47,624 bases of DNA from positions 1 through 47,624 of the forward strand of contig NZ_BAEG01000005.1 of NCBI RefSeq assembly GCF_000238915.1, in the 5' to 3' direction. How positions within the stretch are numbered: the stretch's first letter is position 1; each line of letters begins with the position of its first letter. Below the pieces are notes generated by a model. It was given only the letters and a program-made list of their open reading frames with translations, did no database searches and was not told the DNA's origin. The DNA is from Arthrobacter globiformis NBRC 12137 (lineage in GTDB: Bacteria > Actinomycetota > Actinomycetes > Actinomycetales > Micrococcaceae). Below are positions 24,838-33,331 of this stretch, one piece after another. The translations under genes and the position numbers were made by a program.

Positions 24838-26510
24838 GGCTGTGCCTTTCGGTTTCCGGGAATCGCGTCGATCAGCTCCCGGGTGTAGGAATGCTGCGGG
24901 TTCAGGAACACCTCGGAGACGGTGCCCTGCTCCACCTGGCGGCCGTTGCTCATCACGGAGACGGTGTCCGCGATCTGGCGCACCACGGCAAGGTCATGGG
25001 TGATAAAGACGTAGCTCAGGTCCAGTTCGCGCTGCAGCTCCTCAAGGAGTGCCAGGATCTGGGACTGAACCGTCACGTCCAGGGCGGACACCGCTTCGTC
25101 CAGGATCAGAACTTCCGGATTCAGCACCAGTGCCCGGGCGATCGCCACTCGCTGGCGCTGGCCGCCGGAGAGTTCCCGCGGATGCTTGGCGAGCAGCGAT
25201 TCCGGCAGGCTGACGCGCGCCAGCAGGTCCCGCACCGCAGCGTCGCGCCGCTGCCGGGGGACGGCGTCGAAGTTCAGCAGCGGTTCCTCAATGATCCGGG
25301 CAATGGTCTGCCGCGGATCCAGGGACGTGAACGGGTTCTGATAGACCAGCTGCACGTGCTTGCGGAACAGCCGCAGCCCCTTTGCGTCCAGCGCCGAGAG
25401 GTCCTGGCCGCAGATGATAATGTGGCCGCCACTGGGGCGCTGGAAACCGGCGAGGGCACGCGCCGTCGTCGTTTTTCCGGATCCTGACTCACCCACGATG
25501 GCGTGCGTGGTGCCCCGCGGGACACTGAAGGTGACGCCGTCCACCGCCCGGAAGGCGGGCAGGTTCCGTCCTGCCGCGAATTCCTGGACGAGGTTGCGGA
25601 CCTCGACGGCGTTGTCCCGGCCGGCGTCAGGCAGCGGCCGGGCCTCGCCGGCGGCGACTGACGGGGCCCCAGTAATGGACGGCGCGTCGGCGATCAGCTG
25701 CCGGGTGTAGGGGCTGGTGGGGCGGGCGAGTACCTCGTAAGTGGGGCCCTGCTCCTGGATCCGGCCGCCTTGGAGGACCACTGTCCGGTCGGCGCGGTCA
25801 GCGGCGACGCCGAGGTCATGCGTGACGAACAGGACAGCCGTGCCGGATTCGGCACGCAGGTCGTCGATCAGGTCCAGGATTCGCCGCTGCACGGTCACAT
25901 CGAGGGCGGACGTTGCTTCGTCGGCGATGATCAGTTGCGGCTGCAGCGCAATGGCGGCGGCGATGAGGACCCGCTGCTTCATGCCGCCGGAAAGTTCATG
26001 GGCGTACTGCCGGGCGCGGCGCCCGGGGTCCGGGATGCCCACGCGTTCAAGCAGCTCCAGGACGCGCTGCCTGCGCTCGGCTTTCGGCAGTTTGGTGTGC
26101 AGGCGCAGCACTTCCTCCACCTGGGAACCCACAGTGGCCACGGGGTTCAGGGAACTCGTGGGGTCCTGCGGGATGAGACTGATCTTGGCTCCGCGGATGG
26201 TTTCGAGCCGCTTCTGCGACCAGCCGGCGATGTCCGTCCCGTTGAGCCGGATGCTGCCGCCGTCGATCCTGCCGTTTCCGGCGAGCAGCCCGATCACGGC
26301 CTGGGCCGTCGTCGACTTTCCGGACCCGGATTCGCCCACCAGGGCGACGACCTCGCCAGGCGCAATGCTGAGCGACACGTCATGAATCACGCGGCGGTGC
26401 CTCCGGTGGCGGTCCGCGTAGGACACGGACAGGTTTTCGAGTTCCAGGACCGGGACCGTGAGTGTGGGTGCGCCGGCGGCTGCCGCCCCTGCTGTCAGGA
26501 TTCCGGTCAC
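24834..26510 (-). CDS. Fused double ABC ATPase, second system
   Basis: ATPase of 558 residues with two nucleotide-binding domains like its counterpart on the other strand. Domain 1 has [32 protein letters not shown] and [15 protein letters not shown]. Domain 2 has [31 protein letters not shown] and [15 protein letters not shown]. The GTG at 26510 overlaps the permease stop (GTGA) and has AAAGG eight bases upstream; the longer in-frame start at 26645 lies inside the permease gene. Note that the first Walker B has EATSALD instead of the more usual EPTSALD. Confidence 0.93.
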   Translation of the reverse strand: MTGILTAGAAAAGAPTLTVPVLELENLSVSYADRHRRHRRVIHDVSLSIAPGEVVALVGESGSGKSTTAQAVIGLLAGNGRIDGGSIRLNGTDIAGWSQKRLETIRGAKISLIPQDPTSSLNPVATVGSQVEEVLRLHTKLPKAERRQRVLELLERVGIPDPGRRARQYAHELSGGMKQRVLIAAAIALQPQLIIADEATSALDVTVQRRILDLIDDLRAESGTAVLFVTHDLGVAADRADRTVVLQGGRIQEQGPTYEVLARPTSPYTRQLIADAPSITGAPSVAAGEARPLPDAGRDNAVEVRNLVQEFAAGRNLPAFRAVDGVTFSVPRGTTHAIVGESGSGKTTTARALAGFQRPSGGHIIICGQDLSALDAKGLRLFRKHVQLVYQNPFTSLDPRQTIARIIEEPLLNFDAVPRQRRDAAVRDLLARVSLPESLLAKHPRELSGGQRQRVAIARALVLNPEVLILDEAVSALDVTVQSQILALLEELQRELDLSYVFITHDLAVVRQIADTVSVMSNGRQVEQGTVSEVFLNPQHSYTRELIDAIPGNRKAQP

Positions 26511-27412
26511 GGCTGAACCTTTCGGATGGAGTGGCTGATGCGGTTGGCTGAGAGGACCACAGCCACCACCACCAGCCCGGGGTAGGTGGTCAGCCACCAG
26601 GACGTGGCCACGTAGTTCCGGCCTTCGGCTATCAGGAGCCCCCATTCGGGCGTGGGCGGCGGAGCGCCGTAGCCCAGGAACCCGAGGGTGGAGATCGCCA
26701 GGATCGCGGCGCCGAACTGCAGCGCCAGCAGGGCCAGGACGGAGCCGGCGGAGTTGGGCAGGATGTGGCGCCGGAGGACGGCAACGAACGTTCCGCCGCT
26801 GCCGAAGGCGGCCTCAACGAAGTCGCTGCGGCGGACCCGCAGGACCTCGGCGCGGGCGAGCCGGGCGAAGCTGGCCACCGAGCCGACGCCGACGGCGATG
26901 GCCGCGTTCACGGTGCCGAAACCGAGGATGATGATGATGCTCAGGGACAGCAGCAGGCCGGGGATGGACAGCAGGACGTCGACGATCCGCATCATCACGG
27001 CGTCGGTGACCCCGCCAAGGGAACCGGCCACGAGGCCCAGGAGCGTTCCGACGACGAGCCCCACCGCCACGGCCACCAGGGCGCCGGTCACCGAGTTGAT
27101 GGAGCCGTGCACGATCCGGGAGTAGAGGTCCCGTCCCAGTTCGTCGGTGCCGAGCAAATGTCCGTCGCCGGGCGGCAGCAGCTTGTCCCGGGCCGTGCCC
27201 GAGGTGGCGCTGTGGGATGTGAAGAATCCCGGGGCGATTGTCCAGAGCGCCACAAGTCCCAGGACCAGCCAGGACAGCACGAGTCCGGGCTGCAGCCGGG
27301 AGATCCGGGGGCGGCGGGGAACGGCCGCCTCATCGGGCGCTTGCGTTTCCGGCGCCGCGGTATCCGGGGCGCCCGGTGTCTCCGGGGCCGCGGTCAGGGT
27401 CACGTGGCTCAT
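26507..27412 (-). CDS. Peptide/nickel-type ABC permease (DppC-like), second system
   Basis: Permease of 301 residues. The cytoplasmic N-terminus is rich in Ala, Pro and Glu (TAAPETPGAPDTAAPETQAPDEA stretch, about 6-32). The HLLGTDELGRDLYSRIVHGSINS block and FLGYGAPPPTPEWG identify a DppC subunit. The EAA loop is EAAFGSGGTFVAVLRRHILPNS. ATG 27412 overlaps the DppB-like stop by 4 bp. It pairs with the DppB-like protein upstream. Confidence 0.93.
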   Translation of the reverse strand: MSHVTLTAAPETPGAPDTAAPETQAPDEAAVPRRPRISRLQPGLVLSWLVLGLVALWTIAPGFFTSHSATSGTARDKLLPPGDGHLLGTDELGRDLYSRIVHGSINSVTGALVAVAVGLVVGTLLGLVAGSLGGVTDAVMMRIVDVLLSIPGLLLSLSIIIILGFGTVNAAIAVGVGSVASFARLARAEVLRVRRSDFVEAAFGSGGTFVAVLRRHILPNSAGSVLALLALQFGAAILAISTLGFLGYGAPPPTPEWGLLIAEGRNYVATSWWLTTYPGLVVVAVVLSANRISHSIRKVQP

Positions 27413-28353
27413 GTGAGGGCACCTGCCTTTCGCTTGAGTCGGGGGTCCAGAACGGGGTACAGCAGGTCGACGGCGAGGTTGACCAGTACGAACGCCGCTG
27501 CGGCGAGGACGACGACGGCCTGCAGCACGGCGGCGTCCTGGCTGTTGACGGCCTCCTGCGTCAGCTGGCCTATGCCGTTGCGGCCGAACACGGTCTCTGT
27601 GACCACGGCCCCGCCGATGAGCTCGCCCAGCAGGACACCGGCGATCGTGATGGCGGGCAGCACGGCGTTCCGTGCCACGTGATGGCTCAGCACCCAGGCG
27701 TTGCTGCCGCCCCGGGCCCGTGCCACGGCAACGAAAGGCTGGGTGCGGACGTCATCGATGCTGCGGATCAACACCTGGGTCAACGGCGCCGAGACGGGGA
27801 TCGCCAGGGTTGCCACCGGCAGGACCAAACCCAGCGCCTCGGGCGGGTTGATCACCGGGATGAGCTTCAGCTGGAAGGAGAAGACCTGGATGAGCACGAT
27901 TCCCAGCCAGAACACGGGCACGGAGATGAAGAGGGACGGCAGCGCCTGGAGCGCGTCCCGCAGCCAGCTGAACGGAGCCAGGCTGGACAGGAACGCGATG
28001 GCGGCGGCCAGGATCACGGCGGCCAGGAATCCCAGACCCGCCAGGGCCAGGGTTGACGGCACGTTCGCCGCCAGTTGGTCCACCACCGGGACGCCCGCCT
28101 GGACCGAATATCCGAGGTTCCCGGTGAGGAAGCCGCCCAGCGACTGGACGTACTGCAGGAACAACGGGGTGTCCGCGCCGTAGGAGGCCCGGATGTCTTC
28201 GATCTCCCGGGGGCTCAGCCCCATGTCGGGATTTTGGTACTTGATCAGGAGGGCGTCGCCCGGCAGCGCCTGGAGCAGGATGAACGCGACGGTGAAGGCG
28301 GCCCACAGCACCAGGGCGGCCTGCCCCACGCGGCTAAACAGGTGGCGGCGCAT
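27409..28353 (-). CDS. Peptide/nickel-type ABC permease (DppB-like), second system
   Basis: Permease of 314 residues. The N-terminus MRRHLFSRVGQAALVLWAAF, ALPGDALLIKYQ and YGADTPLFLQYVQSLGGFLTGNLGYS mark a DppB subunit. The EAA loop region is ARARGGSNAWVLSHHVARNAV, and GELIGGAVVTETVFGRNGIGQLT follows. The ATG at 28353 is 1 bp after the binding-protein stop. Its resemblance to the plus-strand DppB-like protein is at family level only, so the two transporters look like separate acquisitions rather than a recent duplication. Confidence 0.93.
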   Translation of the reverse strand: MRRHLFSRVGQAALVLWAAFTVAFILLQALPGDALLIKYQNPDMGLSPREIEDIRASYGADTPLFLQYVQSLGGFLTGNLGYSVQAGVPVVDQLAANVPSTLALAGLGFLAAVILAAAIAFLSSLAPFSWLRDALQALPSLFISVPVFWLGIVLIQVFSFQLKLIPVINPPEALGLVLPVATLAIPVSAPLTQVLIRSIDDVRTQPFVAVARARGGSNAWVLSHHVARNAVLPAITIAGVLLGELIGGAVVTETVFGRNGIGQLTQEAVNSQDAAVLQAVVVLAAAAFVLVNLAVDLLYPVLDPRLKRKAGALT

Positions 28354-28354
28354 G

Positions 28355-30016
28355 TCAGTGCTTGGCGAGCCAGACGCCGTACAGGCTGGGGCGTCCGACG
28401 GCTTCGAAGCCGAGGCCCTGCAGGTACGGTGCTGCGGCGAAGACCTGCGGCTCCTCGAAGATGGGAATCACGAGGGCCTGGTCGATCAGGTGGCTCTGGA
28501 CGTCCGCGACGTCCTTGAGACGCTGGGCTGGGTCGGTGCGGGACGTTTCGGCTTCCAGGAGAGCGTTCAGCTTCTGGTCCACGAAGCTCTTCACCTTCTG
28601 GCTGCTGCCGCCCTTCTGCAGCAGGGCATCACGGTTCTTGGGGTAGAACTGGCTCTTGATGACATCCGGATCGGCGCGTCCCACCATCGCCACCGCTACC
28701 GGGGTCTTCTCCGGGTCCAGGCTGTCCACGGTCTTGCTGCCCGAGTCGCCGGCGAGGATATTGAGCCTGACGCCGATCTTCTCCCACTGCTGGGCGACCA
28801 GCTGCAGCACTGCCTTGTTCTGCGGCTGCGGCAGGGATTCGTAAATGGTCAGCGACAGCTTCTTGCCGTCCTTGCTGCGGATGCCGTCGGCACCCGGCTT
28901 CCACCCGGCGTCGTCCAGCAGTTCTTTTGCTTTGTCGGGGTCGTGGCCGAGCTTGGCGGAGAGGTCCACATAGCCAATGGCTTCCTTGGACAGCACCGAG
29001 GTGGCGGCCGGGTAGTTCTCGGAGAAGATGGTCTCCACAATCTCGGCCCTGTCGGTGGCCTTGAGCAGCGCCTGGCGCACCCGGACGTCTGCAACCAGGG
29101 CGTTGTCGGGGCGGAAGACGATGCTGTCGTTGACGCCGCGGGTGCCGGGGGCGGAGATCTTGAAGCCATTTGCTTCCACCTGCTTTTCGTCATAGGCCTG
29201 CACCTGGCGGATCAGGTCGCCCTGCCCGGCGAGCAGTGAGCCGGTGCGCACGCTGTCCTCCGGGGTCACCACGATCTTCACGGAGTCCAGGTACGCGCGG
29301 CCCTGGTGTTCGGCCGTCTTGGGTCCCCAGTTGTAGTCCGCCCTGGCGTTGAGGACAACCTCCTTGCCGAGCACCTCGCTGGCGACAGTGAACGGGCCGC
29401 TGCCGATGATGTTCTTGGCGTTGCCGAGGTCGTCGAAGTTCCGGTCCAGGGTGCTGGTGGACACGATGCCCGAACCGATGGTGGCCGTTCCCTGCAGGAA
29501 TCCCGGGGAAGACTTCTTGAAGTGAAACTTCACTGTGAGGGAATCGATGACCTCGCTGTGGTCGTAGTTGTTGATCACCTCGGACACCGGCTGGTTCAGG
29601 GCCTTGTTGCCCAGGCCGTAGGTGTCGAAGTTCCGGGCGACGGCGGCAGCGTCCACCGGGGTTCCGTCCGAGAACGTGACGCCGCTGCGCAGCTTGAAGG
29701 TGTACTCCGTCAGCGAGGGGTTGCTTGTCCATGACTCCGCGAGCCACGGTTCGATCTTGAGGGTCTCCGGGTCCTGGTAGGTCAGTTTGTCGGTGATCTG
29801 GTTCAGGATGCCGCCGTTGGGGTAGAAGCCGCCGGCCGGGGGATACAGGTTGGTGTGCGCCTGCTGTTCCAGGTACGTTAGCGTGCCTCCGCTGACGGGC
29901 TTGCTGGTATCGACCGGTGCCGCGTCCGAACTGGCGCTGCACCCGGCCAGCACGGTGGCCAGGGCCAGGGCGGCAACGCCGGCAGCGAGGCTTCGGACAG
30001 GTTTCGGTAGGGCCAC
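28355..30016 (-). CDS. ABC transporter substrate-binding lipoprotein, second system (KPN_01854-like)
   Basis: Solute-binding protein of 553 residues. The signal peptide ends in lipobox LAGC (C26). The mature part has SGGTLTYLEQQAHTNLYPPAGGFYPNGG, which resembles the family I recall as KPN_01854, followed by EPWLAESWTSNPSLTEYTFKLRSGVTFSDGTPVDA and SGPFTVASEVLGKEV. The GTG at 30016 has AAGGA seven bases upstream and gives a textbook signal peptide. It is the first gene of the minus operon; about 195 bp of leader/promoter DNA separate it from the glucosidase. No SAM riboswitch core is visible there. Confidence 0.92.
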   Translation of the reverse strand: MALPKPVRSLAAGVAALALATVLAGCSASSDAAPVDTSKPVSGGTLTYLEQQAHTNLYPPAGGFYPNGGILNQITDKLTYQDPETLKIEPWLAESWTSNPSLTEYTFKLRSGVTFSDGTPVDAAAVARNFDTYGLGNKALNQPVSEVINNYDHSEVIDSLTVKFHFKKSSPGFLQGTATIGSGIVSTSTLDRNFDDLGNAKNIIGSGPFTVASEVLGKEVVLNARADYNWGPKTAEHQGRAYLDSVKIVVTPEDSVRTGSLLAGQGDLIRQVQAYDEKQVEANGFKISAPGTRGVNDSIVFRPDNALVADVRVRQALLKATDRAEIVETIFSENYPAATSVLSKEAIGYVDLSAKLGHDPDKAKELLDDAGWKPGADGIRSKDGKKLSLTIYESLPQPQNKAVLQLVAQQWEKIGVRLNILAGDSGSKTVDSLDPEKTPVAVAMVGRADPDVIKSQFYPKNRDALLQKGGSSQKVKSFVDQKLNALLEAETSRTDPAQRLKDVADVQSHLIDQALVIPIFEEPQVFAAAPYLQGLGFEAVGRPSLYGVWLAKH

Positions 30017-30211
30017 GGCGGGATCCTTCTCTCAGGGTGTGCGGCACTGCGTTGTCCCTGAATGGCCAGGAGCAGGAAGTGCGAACGGGGATGTCTTGCA
30101 TCACCATAGGTTTCTTCTGCTCCACGGCCGAAGCCGCCTGACACCCGCGGTCACCCGGATTAGCACTACGCAAAACCGGGACATTTTCCGCAATGGAGGG
30201 CACCGGCGCCG

Positions 30212-32389
30212 CTACCGGCCCCAGCTCTCGAACCGTTCGTTCCGGCGGTGAGTGGCCTGCTGAACCAGTTCGATCATCCAGGGCCGGTGCCCCTGGTAGA
30301 AGGTCATCCCTTCCGGAAGTCCTTGGACGGAGGGGACGGAGTTGGCAATGTCGAAGGTGATGCGGCCGCCGCCCAGCGGCGCGTTGCTGATGTGCAGGTC
30401 CCCGAATGATTCCGGAAGAGCGGGATCCATCCACACCCCGCCGGCCGACACCACCGGGTCATACCGCATCAGGCTCGTCACCAGCTGGATCGGCGCGGTG
30501 GCTGCCCAGGCCTGCGGTGAGCACGCCGTCGGATACGGGACGGGGACGGCAAGCTGCTCCCGGCTGAAGCCGCAGAACAGCTCCGGCAGGCGGCCTTCGG
30601 AGTGCTCCGCCGCATCCATCATGCCGGTGGCGATCCGCTGCGCCTCTTCCACGAAGCCGTAGCGGAGGAGCCCGGCGGCGACGATGGCGTTGTCATGCGG
30701 CCAGACCGATCCGTTGTGGTAGCTGGCGGGGTTGTAGGCGCCCATGTCGCTGGCCAGGGTCCGCACGCCCCAGCCGCTGAACATCTCCGGGGACATCAGG
30801 TGCTCGGCCACCATCGGGGCCTTGTCCTGGTCAATGAGTCCCTGCAGCAGGCAGTGCCCCATGTTCGACGCGCACGCGTCCACCTGCCGCTTCTTGCCGT
30901 CGAGGGCAATGGCGTAATACCCGCGTTCCGGGATCCAAAACTGCTCGTTGAACTGTTTCTTCAGCCGGGCCGCGCGGTCCGTGAGCTCATCCCCCAAAGC
31001 CGTGTCTCCGGCGTCGTATGCCAGCCAGGCGCGCGAAAGGTAGGCGACGTAGACGTAGGCCTGGACCTCGCAGAGGGCGATCGGCGGCTCGGCCAGTTTG
31101 CCGTTGGCGAAGTTGATTCCGTCCCAGGAGTCCTTCCAGCCCTGGTTGATCAGGCCCTGGGGATTGAGGCGCTCGTACTCGACGAAGCCGTCGCCGTCCT
31201 TGTCCCCGTAGTTTGTGATCCACTCGAGCGCCCGGTCCGCATGAGGGAGCAACGCGGCGATAGAGTCCGCGGCGAAGCCCCAGCGACTGACCGCCCCGAG
31301 CACCATCAGGAACAGGGGCGTGGCATCGACGCTGCCGTAATAGTTGGACTTGCCGCCCAGGGACAGTCCGCTGGAGACGTCGAGCCGGACCTCGTGGAGG
31401 ATCTTGCCGGGCTCCTCCTCGGTCATCGGGTCCACCACGGTGCCCTGGCGGTCGGCCAGGGTCTGCAGGGTGCCGAGGGCCAGGGACGGGTCCACCGGCA
31501 TCGCCATGACCGAAGCCCACAGCGAGTCCCTGCCGAACAGGGTCATGAACCAGGGTGCCCCGGCGGCCACCACGACGCGTTCAGGGTGGTCCGGGTCCTC
31601 AATCCGAAGGGCGCCCAGGTCGTCGTAGCTGCGGCGCAGCGTCCGCTCAACCGACCGGTTGCCCATCTGCAGGACCGGGATCTTCGCCACCCACTCCCGC
31701 CGGCGGCGGTCCCGGGGCGACAGGCCGTCCCCCTCGGAATGGACGAAAGCCATCGCCGAACCGGTGCCCTCGGTGCCGGGCAGCACGGTCAGGACCGTGC
31801 TCCAGTGCCCATGCGCCGGAACCGTGGCCCGGTACATCACCGTATCCGCTGCAATATCCGCACCCGGGGCTTGGACCACCACGCCCTTCCGGATGTCCTG
31901 CCACGCGGCCCGGATGGTGAGCGCACCGCCGCCGGCCTGACGGCTTTCGTCCCAGCGCCGCAGGATGCGTGCCTCCTTCACCTCAAAGAGGTCTGCGAAG
32001 TCCGCCTCGATTCTCAGTGCGATGACGCATTCGACCGGTTCGAGGGAGTAGTTCCGAACGGTGATCTGTTCCTGGATGCCGGCCCCAACTTCCCGCAGCC
32101 GCTCGACGATCAGCGGACTGTCGGCGTAGCCGTCCGAGCGGGGAACCCGCCCGACAAACAGCGCCCGGTACGGCTCCTTGGTCTCGGCTGCCAGCGGTTC
32201 CAGCGCCAGGCCATCAACCGTCAGGCTCCAGCCCGAAAGTATGCGGGCGTCCCGCACAAAGAGGCCATGCGGATGCTCGGCACTGATGTCCCCGTTCGGC
32301 AAGGAAATGCAGAAGGACGATCCCTCAACCAGGGTGACCGTCCCGGCCCCCAACGGACCCGCCGCCGTATCAGCATTCCATCCAGCCAT
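30212..32389 (-). CDS. Glycogen-debranching-like amylo-alpha-1,6-glucosidase
   Basis: Cytoplasmic enzyme of 725 residues. The N-terminal beta domain (1-220) matches the bacterial glycogen-debranching N-terminal domain: GTVTLVEGSSFCISLPNGDISAEHPHGLFVRDARILSGW. The C-terminal alpha/alpha-barrel (about 270-720) has PWFMTLFGRDSLWAS, the DGDGFVEYERLNPQGLINQGWKDSWDGI block and PELFCGFSREQ typical of GH15/GH63-like proteins. ATG 32389 is chosen because GGAGGTGG lies five bases upstream; a GTG at 32398 falls inside that ribosome site. It may hydrolyse alpha-glucosides or trehalose-like stress sugars; the true substrate is uncertain. It stands alone. Confidence 0.87.
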   Translation of the reverse strand: MAGWNADTAAGPLGAGTVTLVEGSSFCISLPNGDISAEHPHGLFVRDARILSGWSLTVDGLALEPLAAETKEPYRALFVGRVPRSDGYADSPLIVERLREVGAGIQEQITVRNYSLEPVECVIALRIEADFADLFEVKEARILRRWDESRQAGGGALTIRAAWQDIRKGVVVQAPGADIAADTVMYRATVPAHGHWSTVLTVLPGTEGTGSAMAFVHSEGDGLSPRDRRRREWVAKIPVLQMGNRSVERTLRRSYDDLGALRIEDPDHPERVVVAAGAPWFMTLFGRDSLWASVMAMPVDPSLALGTLQTLADRQGTVVDPMTEEEPGKILHEVRLDVSSGLSLGGKSNYYGSVDATPLFLMVLGAVSRWGFAADSIAALLPHADRALEWITNYGDKDGDGFVEYERLNPQGLINQGWKDSWDGINFANGKLAEPPIALCEVQAYVYVAYLSRAWLAYDAGDTALGDELTDRAARLKKQFNEQFWIPERGYYAIALDGKKRQVDACASNMGHCLLQGLIDQDKAPMVAEHLMSPEMFSGWGVRTLASDMGAYNPASYHNGSVWPHDNAIVAAGLLRYGFVEEAQRIATGMMDAAEHSEGRLPELFCGFSREQLAVPVPYPTACSPQAWAATAPIQLVTSLMRYDPVVSAGGVWMDPALPESFGDLHISNAPLGGGRITFDIANSVPSVQGLPEGMTFYQGHRPWMIELVQQATHRRNERFESWGR

Positions 32390-32503
32390 CGGGGCCACCT
32401 CCGGGCAACTAGCAACAGCGTGCAGTTCGACGCTACGCTTGCTGGCCCGGCCTAGCTAGGGCCTTGCCGCGTACAACGACGCCGGCGACGGCGGCCCGCC
32501 GAA

Positions 32504-33037
32504 TTACGCCGGGATCGCTCCGGGTTCCGGCTGCACGCCCCAGGTGATTTTCCGGATAGTTTCGCGCTGCAAACCGCTGAGGGCGGCGAGTTCGTGGTCA
32601 TCCAGGACTCCCCGCCGTCGTGCTCCTGCCAGGAGGTTCAGGCGGTGGTCTTCCAGAGACGTCTTGGACTCTTCAAGTTCCGCCAGCTCGGATTTGAGCT
32701 GGCGGATCTCGGCAAGGCGCTGCTCGGCCGGAAGGCCGGAGGGGACCACGTCGTCGGCAGACAGGCCCACTGTGCGGACCGCCCACCGCGAGAGCTCCGC
32801 GGCTTCGGCGAGGCGTGTGACTTTCAGTCCGTCGCAGAGCGCCTGCGCGATCTGTTGGTTCAACCGGATGGAGAGGGCGCGCATGCTGGTGGCGTTGAAG
32901 GAGATCCGCTGCTTGTTGTCCCTGAGCAGTTTGCGCGTTTTTTCCGCATGGACAGCGGTCTTATCGGGTTTCGCCGTCCCCCGGTAGCGGTAGTAGCCTT
33001 CCCGGCGGTCATCGCGGTGCAGAACAGCCAACAGCAC
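32504..33037 (-). CDS. Hypothetical protein with two HTH-like segments
   Basis: A 177-residue basic protein that I do not recognise. Two helix-turn-helix-like stretches are visible: ALCDGLKVTRLAEAAELSRWAVRTVGL near the middle and GVLDDHELAALSGLQRETIRKITWGV near the C-terminus, separated by a charged helix (EQRLAEIRQLKSELAELEESKTSLEDHRLNLL) with coiled-coil spacing. This suggests a small DNA-binding dimer. The start is unsure: GTG 33037 lies within the GAGGA ribosome site, and a TTG at codon 3 would be better spaced. Codon use matches neighbours. Confidence 0.65.
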   Translation of the reverse strand: MLLAVLHRDDRREGYYRYRGTAKPDKTAVHAEKTRKLLRDNKQRISFNATSMRALSIRLNQQIAQALCDGLKVTRLAEAAELSRWAVRTVGLSADDVVPSGLPAEQRLAEIRQLKSELAELEESKTSLEDHRLNLLAGARRRGVLDDHELAALSGLQRETIRKITWGVQPEPGAIPA

Positions 33038-33171
33038 TCCTCGGTTCGGATTTACATCGGACGGCGCCGGCTTCGGCCGGCCAAATGGCGCCCGCCAAAC
33101 GGGCCCGACTTATGTAGAAGGCTAGGCAGACCGGACGGAGGTGCGGAAATACCTATAGTGCGTGGAGCCAT

Positions 33172-33236
33172 AACCAAAAAGTTTGGTTTGTGTTCTTCTG
33201 CGGGACGTTCGACGGCGGCCCATAAGGGACGCTTAT
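33172..33236. promoter_or_regulatory. Two dyads upstream of the aminotransferase gene
   Basis: AACCAAA-AAG-TTTGGTT (33172-33188) is a perfect 7-bp dyad. ATAAG-GGACG-CTTAT (33222-33236) is a perfect 5-bp dyad. Both lie 96-160 bp upstream of the aminotransferase ATG in a locally AT-rich stretch and look like operator sites, but no cognate regulator is adjacent. Confidence 0.4.
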
Positions 33237-33331
33237 CCGTCCACGCAGATTAGGTCTTATCCATACCGGCCGGGATTCCCTAGTGTCGAAGGAACGAATA
33301 TCGCTTCGTCCTGACTCCCTAGGAAGAGACC

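Noticed and set aside
29950..30110. A possible cysteine-containing leader peptide starting at ATG 30107 before the second binding-protein gene
   Set aside because: The frame has no stop before the gene start and continues far into it. No ribosome site or attenuator structure is seen.
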